Shown: one piece after another, positions 7,585 to 16,898 of the stretch
Layout: each line of letters opens with the position of its first letter
Position numbering within the stretch: the stretch's first letter is position 1
Assembly: GCA_017307165.1 (NCBI GenBank)
Contig: JAFKGK010000018.1
Location: forward strand, 1 to 34,285
Length of the DNA: 34,285 nucleotides
Source of the DNA: Candidatus Melainabacteria bacterium
GTDB lineage: Bacteria; Cyanobacteriota; Vampirovibrionia; Obscuribacterales; Obscuribacteraceae
Direction: 5' to 3'
The notes under the pieces: generated by a model
Databases searched by the model: none
Told to the model about the DNA's origin: nothing
The model's input: only the letters and a program-made list of their open reading frames with translations
Program-made: the position numbers and the translations under genes

Positions 7585-8766
7585 ATGAAATTGCAGAGAA
7601 ATCTGACGGCAGCAGCATTAGGGGTAGGTCTGGTAGGGATGCTGGGCTCTGATAGTTGCCAGGCGGCCAGGTCTGGCGATGTCGTGGTGCAAAAAGATAT
7701 CGTGCCGATGCAAACGACGGTCGGGGCACCAGAATTGGTGGCAAGATTTAGCGATGCCATGCCGACTGGAGTCGCAGTCTCGAGGCGGGGACGTATTTTT
7801 GTCAATTTTCCCAGGTGGGAAGATGGTGTGCCTTTTACCGTAGGAGAGGTGCTAAAAAATGGCAAAGTGGTGCCTTACCCAAATGCCGCAATGGCTGGTG
7901 ATATGACTTCAGTGCAGTCGGTGGTGATCGATAGCAAGGACAGGCTGTGGGCGCTCGATACCGGCTCTGTCAAATGGAGCGCGCCGGATCAGGACAAGGC
8001 AAAACTAGTTTGTTATGACCTGGCGACAAATAAAGTGATACAGACGATAAAGTTTGGTCCAGATGTGCTCCTGCCGACGACCTATCTCAATGATGTGAGA
8101 TTTGATCTCAGTCGCGGCAAGGCAGGCACGGCATTTATCACAGACTCGTCGCGTACCGGTGATGGTGCGCTCATCGTCGTCGATCTGGCCTCCGGGCAGA
8201 GCATGCGTCGCTTGCACAATCACGTGTCTTGCAGACCTGTCTCAGGGTTTGTCCCCTTTGTCGAGGGCGCACCGCTAATGGTGCTCAATCGGCAAGGAGA
8301 AAAGGAAACTCTGAAGGTCGGATGCGATGGCATCGCGATGGGTGCGGATGGTAAAAATCTATACTATTGCCCGCTGTCATCGCGCAAACTCTATGCTGTA
8401 TCGATAGACGCTTTGTGCGATCCTACCGTAGACGATCGCAAACTCGGCGAGCTGGTCTGCGAAGTGGTCGAAAAAGGCGCTTCGGATGGACTCGAAAGCG
8501 ATGACAAAGGACGCATCTATACGACCGACTATGAGCATAATGCCATCCGTCGCGTCGACCTCAAGGGGCAACAAGAGACAATAGTCTGTGATCCGCGTGT
8601 CTTGTGGCCGGACACCTTGAGTCTCGCCGCCGATGGGTATCTGTATTTCACCTGTAACCAATTGCACAGGCAGGCGCGCTTTAATGCAGGCGTGGACAAG
8701 AGGCAAAAGCCCTATGTGCTCTTTAGAGTAAAGGTCTCGCCGGACTCCAGGCCCGTTGCTCTCTAG
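7585..8766 (+). CDS. Exported yellow/major-royal-jelly-type beta-propeller protein
   Basis: The protein (393 residues from ATG 7585, AGAGGTG upstream) has a signal peptide with cleavage likely near SCQAA. The rest matches the bacterial members of the MRJP/yellow family: PTGVAVSRRGRIFVNFPRW, then QSVVIDSKDRLWALDTG, then YLNDVRFD, then AFITDSSRTGDGALIVVDLASG, then GIAMGADGKNLYYCPLSSRKLYAV and GRIYTTDYEHNAIRRV, all blade-like strands. Function in bacteria is not settled; lactonase-like and ligand-binding roles have been suggested for such propellers. It is divergent from the ene-reductase operon across a 110-bp gap, so regulation may be shared. Its stop abuts the stop of the next gene on the other strand. 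Confidence 0.8.
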   Translation: MKLQRNLTAAALGVGLVGMLGSDSCQAARSGDVVVQKDIVPMQTTVGAPELVARFSDAMPTGVAVSRRGRIFVNFPRWEDGVPFTVGEVLKNGKVVPYPNAAMAGDMTSVQSVVIDSKDRLWALDTGSVKWSAPDQDKAKLVCYDLATNKVIQTIKFGPDVLLPTTYLNDVRFDLSRGKAGTAFITDSSRTGDGALIVVDLASGQSMRRLHNHVSCRPVSGFVPFVEGAPLMVLNRQGEKETLKVGCDGIAMGADGKNLYYCPLSSRKLYAVSIDALCDPTVDDRKLGELVCEVVEKGASDGLESDDKGRIYTTDYEHNAIRRVDLKGQQETIVCDPRVLWPDTLSLAADGYLYFTCNQLHRQARFNAGVDKRQKPYVLFRVKVSPDSRPVAL

Positions 8767-9273
8767 CTATTTGTTGGGATTGTAAGCGCCGTCGCGCTGT
8801 CTGACATCGGGCGGCAGGTCGGATGAGAGGCTGGCATCGATGCCGATATCGTCGTTTTTGCCGACTGGAAATCCTATGGCATTGCAGGTGTTGACCCAGC
8901 TTCTGCCGACTGCCGCAAAAAATCCTGGTTTTTTGGGTTTTTTGCCGGCGGCCAGTTCGGCTTTGGCCTTGGCTTCGCGTTTGGCTTTCTTTTCGGGGTC
9001 TTCGGCGGGCATTTGCATTAGATTGTCGGCTGGTATGGAGGCTTCTTCCATAGAGGTGGCATCTATGACCGGGCCGGAGTTGAGAAATTGCTTGAGGTTG
9101 GTGCCGTCGATTGTGCCGGAGGGCGGCACATAGGTACCGTCATCACTGCGGCCCTGAGCCTGTGCTGGTTTGACGTCGGCAGACTGGGCCTGTGCTTGCG
9201 ACTGGCCCAGCAAAATAGTCGTGGCGCAGACGAGGACAAGAGCTCGGGGGACAGTCATAATTGTTTTATTCAT
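8767..9273 (-). CDS. Exported protein of unknown function
   Basis: The protein has a signal peptide (MNKTIMTVPRALVLVCATTILLGQSQAQAQ) and then a disordered Gln/Pro/Ala-rich region, a lysine-rich helix (PEKKAKREAKAKAELAAGKKPKKP) and a short conserved-looking segment, GFFAAVGRSWVNTCNAIGFPVG. The start is uncertain: a TTG at 9285 lies only 3 bases after AGAGGA, while ATG 9273 is 15 bases from it; I prefer the ATG. The stop is directly adjacent to the stop of the propeller gene on the other strand. No family is recognised. Confidence 0.6.
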   Translation of the reverse strand: MNKTIMTVPRALVLVCATTILLGQSQAQAQSADVKPAQAQGRSDDGTYVPPSGTIDGTNLKQFLNSGPVIDATSMEEASIPADNLMQMPAEDPEKKAKREAKAKAELAAGKKPKKPGFFAAVGRSWVNTCNAIGFPVGKNDDIGIDASLSSDLPPDVRQRDGAYNPNK

Positions 9274-9443
9274 AATACGGCTCAAGATTCCTCTAGGTTC
9301 AACATCATAGATTTATTCCATCCATGCTTTCTAACACATTAATTGCGAGACTCAAAGGCCGGCCGATTAAGGTTGGCATGGGCATATCGGGGAACCTCCC
9401 CTCGAGGCCCACCGTCCAATTCTTTTACCCTGAGGACGGCATC

Positions 9444-10439
9444 ATGAAAATTAGCCAATCCGCCATCGCTCTTTTGCTTATCATTGGTATCGCGATGCAA
9501 GATGTGCCCGCTATCGCACAAGGCGTTGCTCCCTTGCACGGGCAGGTCAACCAAAATACCTCGGGGCAGAGACTGAGTCGGCCAAATACTCGCATTTACA
9601 GCGAAAACACTGCGCAGGCCCAAACAGTCGAGAGCGAGATGCCGCCTACTGCACCACCTGCGGTGCGTCAGCCGATGGCGCCCATCCAGGGAGTTGTAGA
9701 TTCAAATGCTTTTTCGGCCTTTGCCGAGACCAAAACCGCTGCGCCAGCCCCGCAGGACAGAGGCCGCCTGCAGAGCGGATTGCAGCAACTCGGCAATATG
9801 CTGACGGGCGGTACCAATGTCACGACGGTGGAACTCAAGTCACTCGATCCTTACGACATCGTCGTCATCATCGACAAATCTGGCTCGATGAGTGCGATGG
9901 ACTGCCCTGGTGGCATGAGTCGCTGGGAGTGGTGTCAGAGCCAGCTGCTTGGTGCGTCACGTTCGCTCAAGACTGTGCTCGATCGTCCCATTACCCTGGC
10001 ATTGTTTTCCGACAATTACAAGATATTTCCGCGCAGCGAATACAGTGCCCTCTCCTCGGCCTTTGCAGCCAATCGGCCCTCGGGCGGCACCTATCTCTCC
10101 AAACCTCTGCGTGCAGTCTTTGATGATTATTTTAGTCGCAAGGCCTCAGGCGGTGCGGCGGTCCGTAAACTCATGATCCAGATCATCACTGATGGTGAGC
10201 CGTCCGATCGCGAAGCGGTCATAGCCAGCATCAATCAAGCTGCCGAGCGCGTCACGCGTCCTGATGAGATCAAGATCAGCTTTTTGCAGATCGGAGGCGA
10301 CTTTGAAGGCTCGCGCACAATCCAAGAAGTCGATCAAGCTGGTTCTTTCCGCAGCAATGATTTTGTCGTTTCTCGTACATTTCCCCAGGTGATCAGATTG
10401 GGCCTGCTGCGCTGTCTGGTTGATCGCGCATTAAATTAA
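9444..10439 (+). CDS. Exported von Willebrand factor type A domain protein
   Basis: The frame is open from 9324, but ATG 9444 has GAGGA 7-8 bases upstream and begins a clean signal peptide (MKISQSAIALLLIIGIAMQDVPAIAQ). After a Pro/Gln-rich linker of about 100 residues comes a vWA domain (about residues 140-320): DIVVIIDKSGSMS is a complete DxSxS MIDAS motif, SGGTYLSKPL supplies the MIDAS threonine region and MIQIITDGEPSDR the third motif. Such domains bind a divalent metal and a protein ligand. No partner ATPase or channel gene is adjacent, so the ligand is unknown; an extracytoplasmic adhesion or assembly role is only a guess. Confidence 0.83.
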   Translation: MKISQSAIALLLIIGIAMQDVPAIAQGVAPLHGQVNQNTSGQRLSRPNTRIYSENTAQAQTVESEMPPTAPPAVRQPMAPIQGVVDSNAFSAFAETKTAAPAPQDRGRLQSGLQQLGNMLTGGTNVTTVELKSLDPYDIVVIIDKSGSMSAMDCPGGMSRWEWCQSQLLGASRSLKTVLDRPITLALFSDNYKIFPRSEYSALSSAFAANRPSGGTYLSKPLRAVFDDYFSRKASGGAAVRKLMIQIITDGEPSDREAVIASINQAAERVTRPDEIKISFLQIGGDFEGSRTIQEVDQAGSFRSNDFVVSRTFPQVIRLGLLRCLVDRALN

Positions 10440-10524
10440 TAGTCAGCGGGATGCGAGTAGTTTAGACCACAGGTGCGGGAATAATATCTGGAGTGTTGGT
10501 TGAGCCAGGTTGGGTTTTGCATAA

Positions 10525-10920
10525 ATGGAAATCTCCAAGATAGTCATTGCCGATGACGATCCCAACATACGAAAGATCGCCAAGATCAGCCTGATGAGGC
10601 TAGGGCCGTGGGCTGTCGAGGATGCTGCCTCGGGCGCGGAGGCGCTGAGATTGGTCGAGGAGTTTGAGCCGGATGTGCTGCTTTTGGATGTGATGATGCC
10701 AGGCATGGATGGCCCATCTGTCTTGCGCGAGCTGCAGAGCAAGCGCAATCCGCTTGATATACCGGTGATTTTTATGACTGCCAAAGTGATGAGGCACGAA
10801 GTAGAGGAATACCAAAAGATGGGGGCGGCCGGTACGGTCGTCAAACCCTTTAGTCCCAAGGATCTGGCCGATCAGATCAGGATGATCTGTGCGACCTGGA
10901 GGGCACCAGCCGCCAATTGA
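10525..10920 (+). CDS. Single-domain CheY-like response regulator
   Basis: The 131-residue protein is a stand-alone receiver domain: acidic pocket D10-D12, phosphoacceptor D55 in DVLLLDVMMPGMDG, threonine in VIFMTAK and lysine in TVVKPF. There is no output domain, so it works by phosphorelay or protein binding. Its stop is one base before the ATG of the membrane protein at 10922, which in turn overlaps the start of the hybrid kinase at 11557, so the three genes form one tightly coupled unit and this receiver is a likely partner of that kinase. Confidence 0.92.
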   Translation: MEISKIVIADDDPNIRKIAKISLMRLGPWAVEDAASGAEALRLVEEFEPDVLLLDVMMPGMDGPSVLRELQSKRNPLDIPVIFMTAKVMRHEVEEYQKMGAAGTVVKPFSPKDLADQIRMICATWRAPAAN

Positions 10921-10921
10921 T

Positions 10922-11560
10922 ATGAGCCTCAAACCTTTGCGATCGAGTACTCTATACGTCTTTGTAGCGATTTGGGCGCTACTGGCGCTTGGCGGCTATG
11001 TGGCAATACTGGCTTATGCGACGACACCGAGCGATCGCCCGACTCTGGCGGCGAGACCTCTGTCGTCTCTATGCCTCAATAGCTCTGTTGTCTCTCCTAC
11101 ATTGCATATTTTCTTTCATCCCAAATGCCCCTGCTCCATGGCCTCCGTGGCCGCTCTCGAGTCCATCATCGCCAGGTGCCCTGACCGCGATCTAATCATT
11201 GATGCGCATCTTTTGGTGCCGGACAATGAGGGCGAGAGCTTTGCCAGCGGAGAGATTGCAACTGCTCTGCGCGATCTGCTAGGCCAAGTGAAAAATAATC
11301 GGGACGGTCGTGTGCGCATGGAGATATCGGTGCAAAGAGAAAAAGATTGTGCGATGGCTATCGCTAACCATGTGAATGTATCCGGACATACGGTCCTGGT
11401 ACAGCCTGACGGCAAGGTCGGTTTTAGTGGAGGCTTGACTGCCGAGCGCGGATGCCGTGGCGATAGCGAGGGCGTGGAGTCCATTGTCGCGCTATTGCAC
11501 AATCGATCTGTGGCAGTGGGCACTCGCACTACACCGATCTTTGGATGTGCTTTACGATGA
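10922..11560 (+). CDS. Membrane-anchored thioredoxin-like protein with CPCS motif (RedB-like)
   Basis: From ATG 10922 the product is 212 residues. It has one N-terminal transmembrane helix (about residues 13-33) and then an extracytoplasmic domain starting with HIFFHPKCPCSMASVAALE. The FFHPKCPCS segment sits where the redox motif of thioredoxin folds lies, with a C-P-C rather than CxxC arrangement. The later block VQPDGKVGFSGGLTAERGCRGDSEG resembles proteins that databases call RedB; I recall that label from family resemblance only. It is encoded between a receiver and a hybrid kinase and overlaps the kinase start by 4 bp (ATGA). A role in supplying a redox signal to the kinase is inference. 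Confidence 0.65.
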   Translation: MSLKPLRSSTLYVFVAIWALLALGGYVAILAYATTPSDRPTLAARPLSSLCLNSSVVSPTLHIFFHPKCPCSMASVAALESIIARCPDRDLIIDAHLLVPDNEGESFASGEIATALRDLLGQVKNNRDGRVRMEISVQREKDCAMAIANHVNVSGHTVLVQPDGKVGFSGGLTAERGCRGDSEGVESIVALLHNRSVAVGTRTTPIFGCALR

Positions 11561-14500
11561 GCCAGGGCATGACTAGCGCGGCCGAGGCCCTGTATCAGCA
11601 AAACCTGAGTGAAGTGCGGGTGGCTACCGATCAGGGCTTTGGTTTTTTATTGGTCTTGCAATGGGTCTTTGCTATTTTTATAGCCATTGCTTTTTCGCCT
11701 CTGGCCTGGTCTGGCCGCCAATCGTATGTACACCCTCATGTGCTCTTTGCTATTGTATTTGGTGCCATCATCACCTTGCCACCATTGTTTCTCATCCTCA
11801 AAAATCCTGGTGCGGCCATCACGCGTCATCTCGTGGCTGCGTGCCAGATGCTGCACTCTGGGCTGCTCATCCATTTGACCGGCGGTAGGATCGAAACGCA
11901 TTTTCATGTATTTGGATCGCTGGCATTTTTGAGTTTTTATCGTGATGCTGGTGTGTTGTATACCGCCTCGACCGTGACGGCCGTCGATCACTTTGTGCGT
12001 GGCTATCTATTGCCTCAATCTATATTTGGCGTGCCCTTCGCCAATCCCTTGCGGGCTCTGGAGCACACTGGCTGGGTGATTTTTGAGGATATATTTCTCA
12101 TTATCGGCGGCAAAAAGCAGTTGCAAGAGATGCAGACCATCGCCACGCAGATGGATGAGATACAACAAAAGACCACGCGGATAGAGGCTCTTGCCGATCA
12201 GCGGACTCAGCAGTTGCAGATCAGCGAAAATAGATATGAGATCTTGTGCCGCACGCTGCCGGTCGGGATCTTTCATATCAACGATCGTGGTGAAGGTATT
12301 TATGCCAACGAAAAATGGCAAGAGATCTACAGCATGACTCTGGATCAGGCGCGCGATGGGCAATGGCTCGAGAGGATACACCCAGCCGATCGTGATGATG
12401 TCTTGCAGGCCTGGCAGACCTTTATGCAAGGCGGTGATAGCCTCGAGCAGACCTACCGCATGAGCACGCCTCGTTTGCGCTGGGTGCGCGCGCAGATTGT
12501 TCGTGTGCCTGGTATCACAGGTGAGGGCGACAATTTTGTCGGTGCTCTCGAGGACATCGACGAGCGTGTGCAATCCGAGCAGAGGCTCAAGATGCAGTTT
12601 GCCGTGTCGCAGATGCTGGCGCAATCTCAGGCTTCGGCAGAGACGATCATGCCTGAGATCCTGCAGGGCATGTCGCAGGCTGCCGACTGGCAGGCTGCTC
12701 GTTTTTGGCTGCAGGAGACAGTGGCCGGGCAGGCCAGGCTCAGGTGCACAGCCTTATACGATAATGCCTCTGTCGGCGGTCATGATCTGGCGGATCTAGA
12801 TCGCGATAGAGCCATGGTTTTTTCGCCGCCGATCAAGCCTCCGTCCGCCGACAGTGGGATACATGCGGCTCTTTCGCCTATCGATGCCTGGCATGATAAG
12901 CGCGTTATAGTCATCGACAATATCGTCGCTCAATTGGCAGTGGATCGCAGTGCTGTGGCTATCAATGATGGCATCAAATCCGGTGGCGCTTTTCCCATCC
13001 TCGTGGATGGCCAGGTCTATGGTGTGATCGAGTTTTTTGCTCATGAGACCAGATTGATGGACGAGCGCACACGGACCGTGCTGGCGAGTCTGGGGACTGA
13101 GATCGGCTTGTCCATCGAGCGCCGGCGCGCTGAGCGTCTACTCAAGGCGAGCGAGGACCGGTTTAGCCGGGTGCTCGATCTTTCGCTCGATGCCTTTGTC
13201 ATGGCTGATGGCGAGGGCAATATCACGCACTGGAGCCATCAGGCCGAGGAGCTAGTAGGATGTACTGCCAATGCGGCTCTTGGGCGCAAAGTGCACGATA
13301 TGCTTGTGCCCGATCGCTATAAGACGCAGTTTGACAGTCTATTTGCCGACATGCGCAAGGACGTGGAGGGCGTCGGGATCAATTTTCGCAAACGGATGGA
13401 AGGGCCCGTAAAAGGTCGTGATCAGACAGAATTGCCGGCCGAGATCACGATTGTTGCTAATCAGTTTGATGAGCATTTTGAAGTAGCGGCATTTTTGCGT
13501 GATGTCTCAAAGGAGAGAGAGCACGAAAAAGTCACCAAATTGTTGGCTCAAATCGTCCAGTCGACCTCAGATGCCATAATTGGTCGTGATACTCGCGGTA
13601 TCATCCAGTCCTGGAACAATGGCGCCGAAAAGATGTTTGGCTACAACGCCCAGGAAGCCATCGGCAAGAGCTATGTGGATCTGCTCGTGCCGGCCAGGCT
13701 AAAGTCGCATATAGACGAGGTCGAAAGGCAGGTGATGAGCGGTCAGGTCGTTAGCGATCTCGAAACCGAAAGGCTTAATAAAGACGGCTCCACAGTAGAC
13801 GTGGCACTCACCGCCAGCGCTCTCAAAAATGAGTTTGGCGAGGTCGAAGGGGTCTCTCTCATCTACCGTGATATCCGCCAGCGCAAGGAGCTCGAGCGCA
13901 GGATGAGCGAGTTTTATTCGATCGTCTCGCACGAGTTGCGCACTCCTCTCACGTCCATACGTGGTGCTCTGGGCTTGATAATGGACGGCATCATCGAGAT
14001 AGATTCGGATGAGTCCAAGGAGATGATCGGTGTTGCTCTGTCGAGCTCAGAAAGACTGGGTCGATTGATTAACGACATACTCGATATCAAAAAGATCGAG
14101 GCAGGCAAGCTCGATCTACGTATAGAGGCTATCGAGTCCAGTGTCCTGATCTCTAACGCGGTCGCAGTCATGGATGGCATGGCAAGACAGGCCGAGGTGA
14201 GCATCATGACTGATGTAGATGAAAGCTATCAGGTCAAGGCTGATATGGACCGCATCACGCAGGTGCTGACTAATCTGATCTCCAATGCCATCAAATATAG
14301 TGCTCCTGGTGGGGCTATCAATGTATCTTGTGAGCTCTGTCATGGTCGATTGAGATTTATGGTGACCGACGAAGGCACGGGCATTGCCCAGGAGTATATG
14401 GGCTTGTTGTTCAACAAGTTTCAGCAGATCGACTCCTCGGATACTCGTGCCAAAGAGGGCACAGGCCTTGGTCTTGCCCTGTGCAAGGCAATCGTCGAAG

Positions 14501-15378
14501 AGCATGGCGGCACCATTGGCGTGCATTCTAAATTGGGCGCCGGCTCGACGTTTTGGTTTGAGTTACCCCTGGTGCAGTCTGTAGATGAAATCTGCGAACA
14601 CCTGGCGTCCAACGGTGCCACCAAGCAGATCCTGATCGTCGAAGACGACGACAATCTAGCGCAGATGCTGAGATTGCTCTTGCGCAAGTCAGGGTTTTCG
14701 TCTTTACGGGCGGCAAATAAAAAAGAGGCAATGGCGGCCATCGACGCGGGATTGCCAAAGGTAGTCCTGCTCGATCTCAATTTGCCGGATGGTTCTGGTA
14801 TCGAAGTGCTGGATCATCTAAGGCTCAAGTCTGGTGACGACAAGGCGCCGCCGGTCATAGTCATGACAGGCCAGGAAGAGATCGACAAGGCCAATTTGCC
14901 TTATCCTTTGATACTGGGCTGCTTTTTTAAACCCCTCAATCTCGTGCAATTGCTGGACACGATCAAGCAAACAGTCAATATCAATACAGTCAAGACCGTG
15001 CTCCTGGTCGAGGACGATCCCAATACCAGTCGCGTAGTGTCAGCGCAAATCAGATCGCTTGGTGCCGCCTGCATCGAGGCTCGCAATGGTTTGCAGGCAC
15101 TTGCTCTGACCGATGAGCTGCACCCTGACCTGATCGTGCTGGATGTCGGCCTGCCAAAGCTAAACGGTTTTGAGGTGATTGAGGTTCTAAAGAAAGGCCC
15201 TTATAGCCATGTGCCTTTGCTGGTCTATTCGGGACGCGAATTAGAAAAAACGGAAAAGCAAAAATTGACCCTTGGCTTGACGACTTATCTCAATAAGGGT
15301 CGCGTATCGCCAAGCGAGTTTGTCTCGAGTGTGCAGTTTTTGCTTAAAAAGGTCGAGGAAGGAAACAAGCAACAGTAG
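11557..15378 (+). CDS. Membrane-bound hybrid histidine kinase: MASE-like/PAS/GAF/PAS/PAS/HisKA/HATPase/REC/REC
   Basis: This 1273-residue sensor starts at ATG 11557, which overlaps the previous stop by 4 bp. Residues 27-190 carry five or six membrane segments with the pattern ETHFHVFGSLAFLSFYRD, a sensor type seen in other hybrid kinases and chemoreceptors. A coiled segment is followed by a PAS domain (about 228-342, ending in a PAC-like VGALEDIDERVQSEQ), a GAF domain (345-505) and two more PAS domains (515-650, 655-775). HisKA has SHELRTPLTSIRGAL with H792. The ATPase shows LISNAIKYSAPG, DEGTGIAQ and GTGLGLALCKAIVEEHGG. Two receivers follow with acceptors D1073 (LLDLNLPDG) and D1196 (VLDVGLPKLNG). 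All catalytic motifs look intact. With three receivers in the operon, a branched relay is likely. There is no DNA-binding output. Confidence 0.92.
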   Translation: MSQGMTSAAEALYQQNLSEVRVATDQGFGFLLVLQWVFAIFIAIAFSPLAWSGRQSYVHPHVLFAIVFGAIITLPPLFLILKNPGAAITRHLVAACQMLHSGLLIHLTGGRIETHFHVFGSLAFLSFYRDAGVLYTASTVTAVDHFVRGYLLPQSIFGVPFANPLRALEHTGWVIFEDIFLIIGGKKQLQEMQTIATQMDEIQQKTTRIEALADQRTQQLQISENRYEILCRTLPVGIFHINDRGEGIYANEKWQEIYSMTLDQARDGQWLERIHPADRDDVLQAWQTFMQGGDSLEQTYRMSTPRLRWVRAQIVRVPGITGEGDNFVGALEDIDERVQSEQRLKMQFAVSQMLAQSQASAETIMPEILQGMSQAADWQAARFWLQETVAGQARLRCTALYDNASVGGHDLADLDRDRAMVFSPPIKPPSADSGIHAALSPIDAWHDKRVIVIDNIVAQLAVDRSAVAINDGIKSGGAFPILVDGQVYGVIEFFAHETRLMDERTRTVLASLGTEIGLSIERRRAERLLKASEDRFSRVLDLSLDAFVMADGEGNITHWSHQAEELVGCTANAALGRKVHDMLVPDRYKTQFDSLFADMRKDVEGVGINFRKRMEGPVKGRDQTELPAEITIVANQFDEHFEVAAFLRDVSKEREHEKVTKLLAQIVQSTSDAIIGRDTRGIIQSWNNGAEKMFGYNAQEAIGKSYVDLLVPARLKSHIDEVERQVMSGQVVSDLETERLNKDGSTVDVALTASALKNEFGEVEGVSLIYRDIRQRKELERRMSEFYSIVSHELRTPLTSIRGALGLIMDGIIEIDSDESKEMIGVALSSSERLGRLINDILDIKKIEAGKLDLRIEAIESSVLISNAVAVMDGMARQAEVSIMTDVDESYQVKADMDRITQVLTNLISNAIKYSAPGGAINVSCELCHGRLRFMVTDEGTGIAQEYMGLLFNKFQQIDSSDTRAKEGTGLGLALCKAIVEEHGGTIGVHSKLGAGSTFWFELPLVQSVDEICEHLASNGATKQILIVEDDDNLAQMLRLLLRKSGFSSLRAANKKEAMAAIDAGLPKVVLLDLNLPDGSGIEVLDHLRLKSGDDKAPPVIVMTGQEEIDKANLPYPLILGCFFKPLNLVQLLDTIKQTVNINTVKTVLLVEDDPNTSRVVSAQIRSLGAACIEARNGLQALALTDELHPDLIVLDVGLPKLNGFEVIEVLKKGPYSHVPLLVYSGRELEKTEKQKLTLGLTTYLNKGRVSPSEFVSSVQFLLKKVEEGNKQQ

Positions 15379-15387
15379 ATCTATCTA

Positions 15388-15407
15388 TTTGTTTGTTTGT
15401 TTGTTTG
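15388..15407. repeat. Tetranucleotide microsatellite (TTTG)5
   Basis: Five uninterrupted TTTG units lie in the 36-bp gap between the convergent hybrid kinase and glpK genes. No stem-loop terminator is visible there. Slippage would not affect either reading frame. Confidence 0.85.
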
Positions 15408-15414
15408 CTATCAG

Positions 15415-16890
15415 CTATCTGCCATGTGCGCAGACCAGTGCGCCCTGCAATGCCCTTTGCCAGCCCTCGACATCGCTCTTGCGGTCGTTGCCTGGTGTCA
15501 CTCTCAGATCGCTCTGCCAGGCCTGGGCAAACTCTTTGCGGTTAGGGATCAAACCGCACTTTAGTCCAGCCATGGCTGCCACTCCCCAGGCGGTCGACTC
15601 GACTTGCGAGGCACGAGTGACCGGGACATTGAGCACATCCGACTGAAACTGCACCATAAATGCATTGCGCGTGGCGCCGCCATCTACTCTCAATTCTTTC
15701 ACTATTATCCCCTGCTCGCGCATGGTCGCAACCACATCGCCTATCTGATAGGCCATGGCCTCGAGCGCTGCGCGGACCAGATGGGCGCGACTGGTGCCGC
15801 GAGTGAGACCAGATATGGTGCCTCGCACTTCGCTATCCCACCAGGGCGATCCGAGCCCGGTGAGGGCGGGGACAAAGTAGACGCCTTCGTTGCTATCGAT
15901 GGACTGGGCGAGGTTGTCGGTCTCCTCGCTCGACTCGATGATGCCGAGGCCGTCGCGCAGCCACTGGATGGCGGCACCTGCCACAAAGATGGCGCCCTCG
16001 AAGGCATAGACCGGCTCTTTGCCCTCGTGCTGCCAGGCCACGGTGGTAAGCAGGCCGTTGGCGGTCTTGAGCTTGTGTCCCATATTGGCGAGCAAAAATC
16101 CGCCTGTGCCATAAGTGCATTTGGCCATGCCTTCGGTGAGGCAGCACTGGCCAAAAAGCGCCGCTTGCTGGTCGCCCAGCACTGCCATGATTGGCGCGCT
16201 AAAGCCCACTTTGGAGGCGTCGAGCATGCCAAAGTTGCTATCGCTCGGCACTACCTGCGGTAGCATAGCGGCTGGCACTCCCGCCATATCGAGTAGCTCG
16301 TCATCCCAGGTCATGGACGAGATGTTGAGCAGCATGGTGCGAGAGGCATTGCTGCCTTCGGTGAGATGGTTTCTTTGCTCAGTGAGATTCCAGATGAGCC
16401 ATGTGTCGATGGTGCCAAAGAGCAACTGGCCGTCACGGGCTTTTTGCCTCGCGCCTGGCACATTGTCCAGTATCCACCTGATCTTGAGACCGCTAAAATA
16501 GGCGTCAGGCACAAGCCCGGTCTTTTTGAGGATCTCGTCTGCTCTTGGCTTGAAGCTCTGGGCAAGCTCAGCGGTGCGGCGGCATTGCCAGACTATGGCA
16601 TTGTAGATGGGCTTGCCTGTGGTCTTGTCCCAGACCACCGTGGTTTCGCGCTGGTTGGTGATACCAACTGCGGCTATGTCACTACCAGCGATACCGCCTT
16701 CGGCAATCGCTTGCTTGATGCACTCGATCTGGGTCGCAAGTATCTCCTCGGCATCGTGCTCCACCCAGCTCGGTCTGGGAAAGATCTGCTTGAACTCCCT
16801 TTGGCCCACCGAGACAGTCTTGCCGTCTTTATCAAAGACTATGGCGCGACAGCTGGTGGTGCCCTGGTCGATGCTCAATATGTATTTCAT
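15415..16890 (-). CDS. glpK: Glycerol kinase
   Basis: The enzyme transfers phosphate from ATP to glycerol to give sn-glycerol 3-phosphate, trapping glycerol for glycolysis or lipid synthesis. The 491-residue length fits the FGGY kinase family. Landmarks: SIDQGTTSCRAIVFDKDG at the N-terminus, QREFKQIFPRPSWVEHD, GITNQRETTVVWDKTTGKPIYNAIVWQCRR, AVLGDQQAALFGQ, KCTYGTGGFLLANMG, and the signature GLGSPWWDSEVRGTISGLTRGTSRAHLVRAALEAMAYQ. The Shine-Dalgarno is weak, and the ATG is only 8 bp after the stop of the exported-protein gene, so translation may depend on the upstream gene. No glycerol facilitator or glpD is adjacent. Confidence 0.96.
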   Translation of the reverse strand: MKYILSIDQGTTSCRAIVFDKDGKTVSVGQREFKQIFPRPSWVEHDAEEILATQIECIKQAIAEGGIAGSDIAAVGITNQRETTVVWDKTTGKPIYNAIVWQCRRTAELAQSFKPRADEILKKTGLVPDAYFSGLKIRWILDNVPGARQKARDGQLLFGTIDTWLIWNLTEQRNHLTEGSNASRTMLLNISSMTWDDELLDMAGVPAAMLPQVVPSDSNFGMLDASKVGFSAPIMAVLGDQQAALFGQCCLTEGMAKCTYGTGGFLLANMGHKLKTANGLLTTVAWQHEGKEPVYAFEGAIFVAGAAIQWLRDGLGIIESSEETDNLAQSIDSNEGVYFVPALTGLGSPWWDSEVRGTISGLTRGTSRAHLVRAALEAMAYQIGDVVATMREQGIIVKELRVDGGATRNAFMVQFQSDVLNVPVTRASQVESTAWGVAAMAGLKCGLIPNRKEFAQAWQSDLRVTPGNDRKSDVEGWQRALQGALVCAHGR

Positions 16891-16898
16891 TTGTTTTT

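Noticed and set aside
10443..10859. Long minus-strand frame opposite the CheY-like gene
   Set aside because: It is a mirror frame of a clear receiver domain and has low-complexity Ser-rich translation.
11116..11601. Minus-strand frame opposite the CPCS-motif gene
   Set aside because: Antisense shadow; the plus-strand product has recognisable motifs and good coupling signals.
15604..16263. 219-codon plus-strand frame opposite glpK
   Set aside because: Antisense shadow of an unambiguous glycerol kinase.
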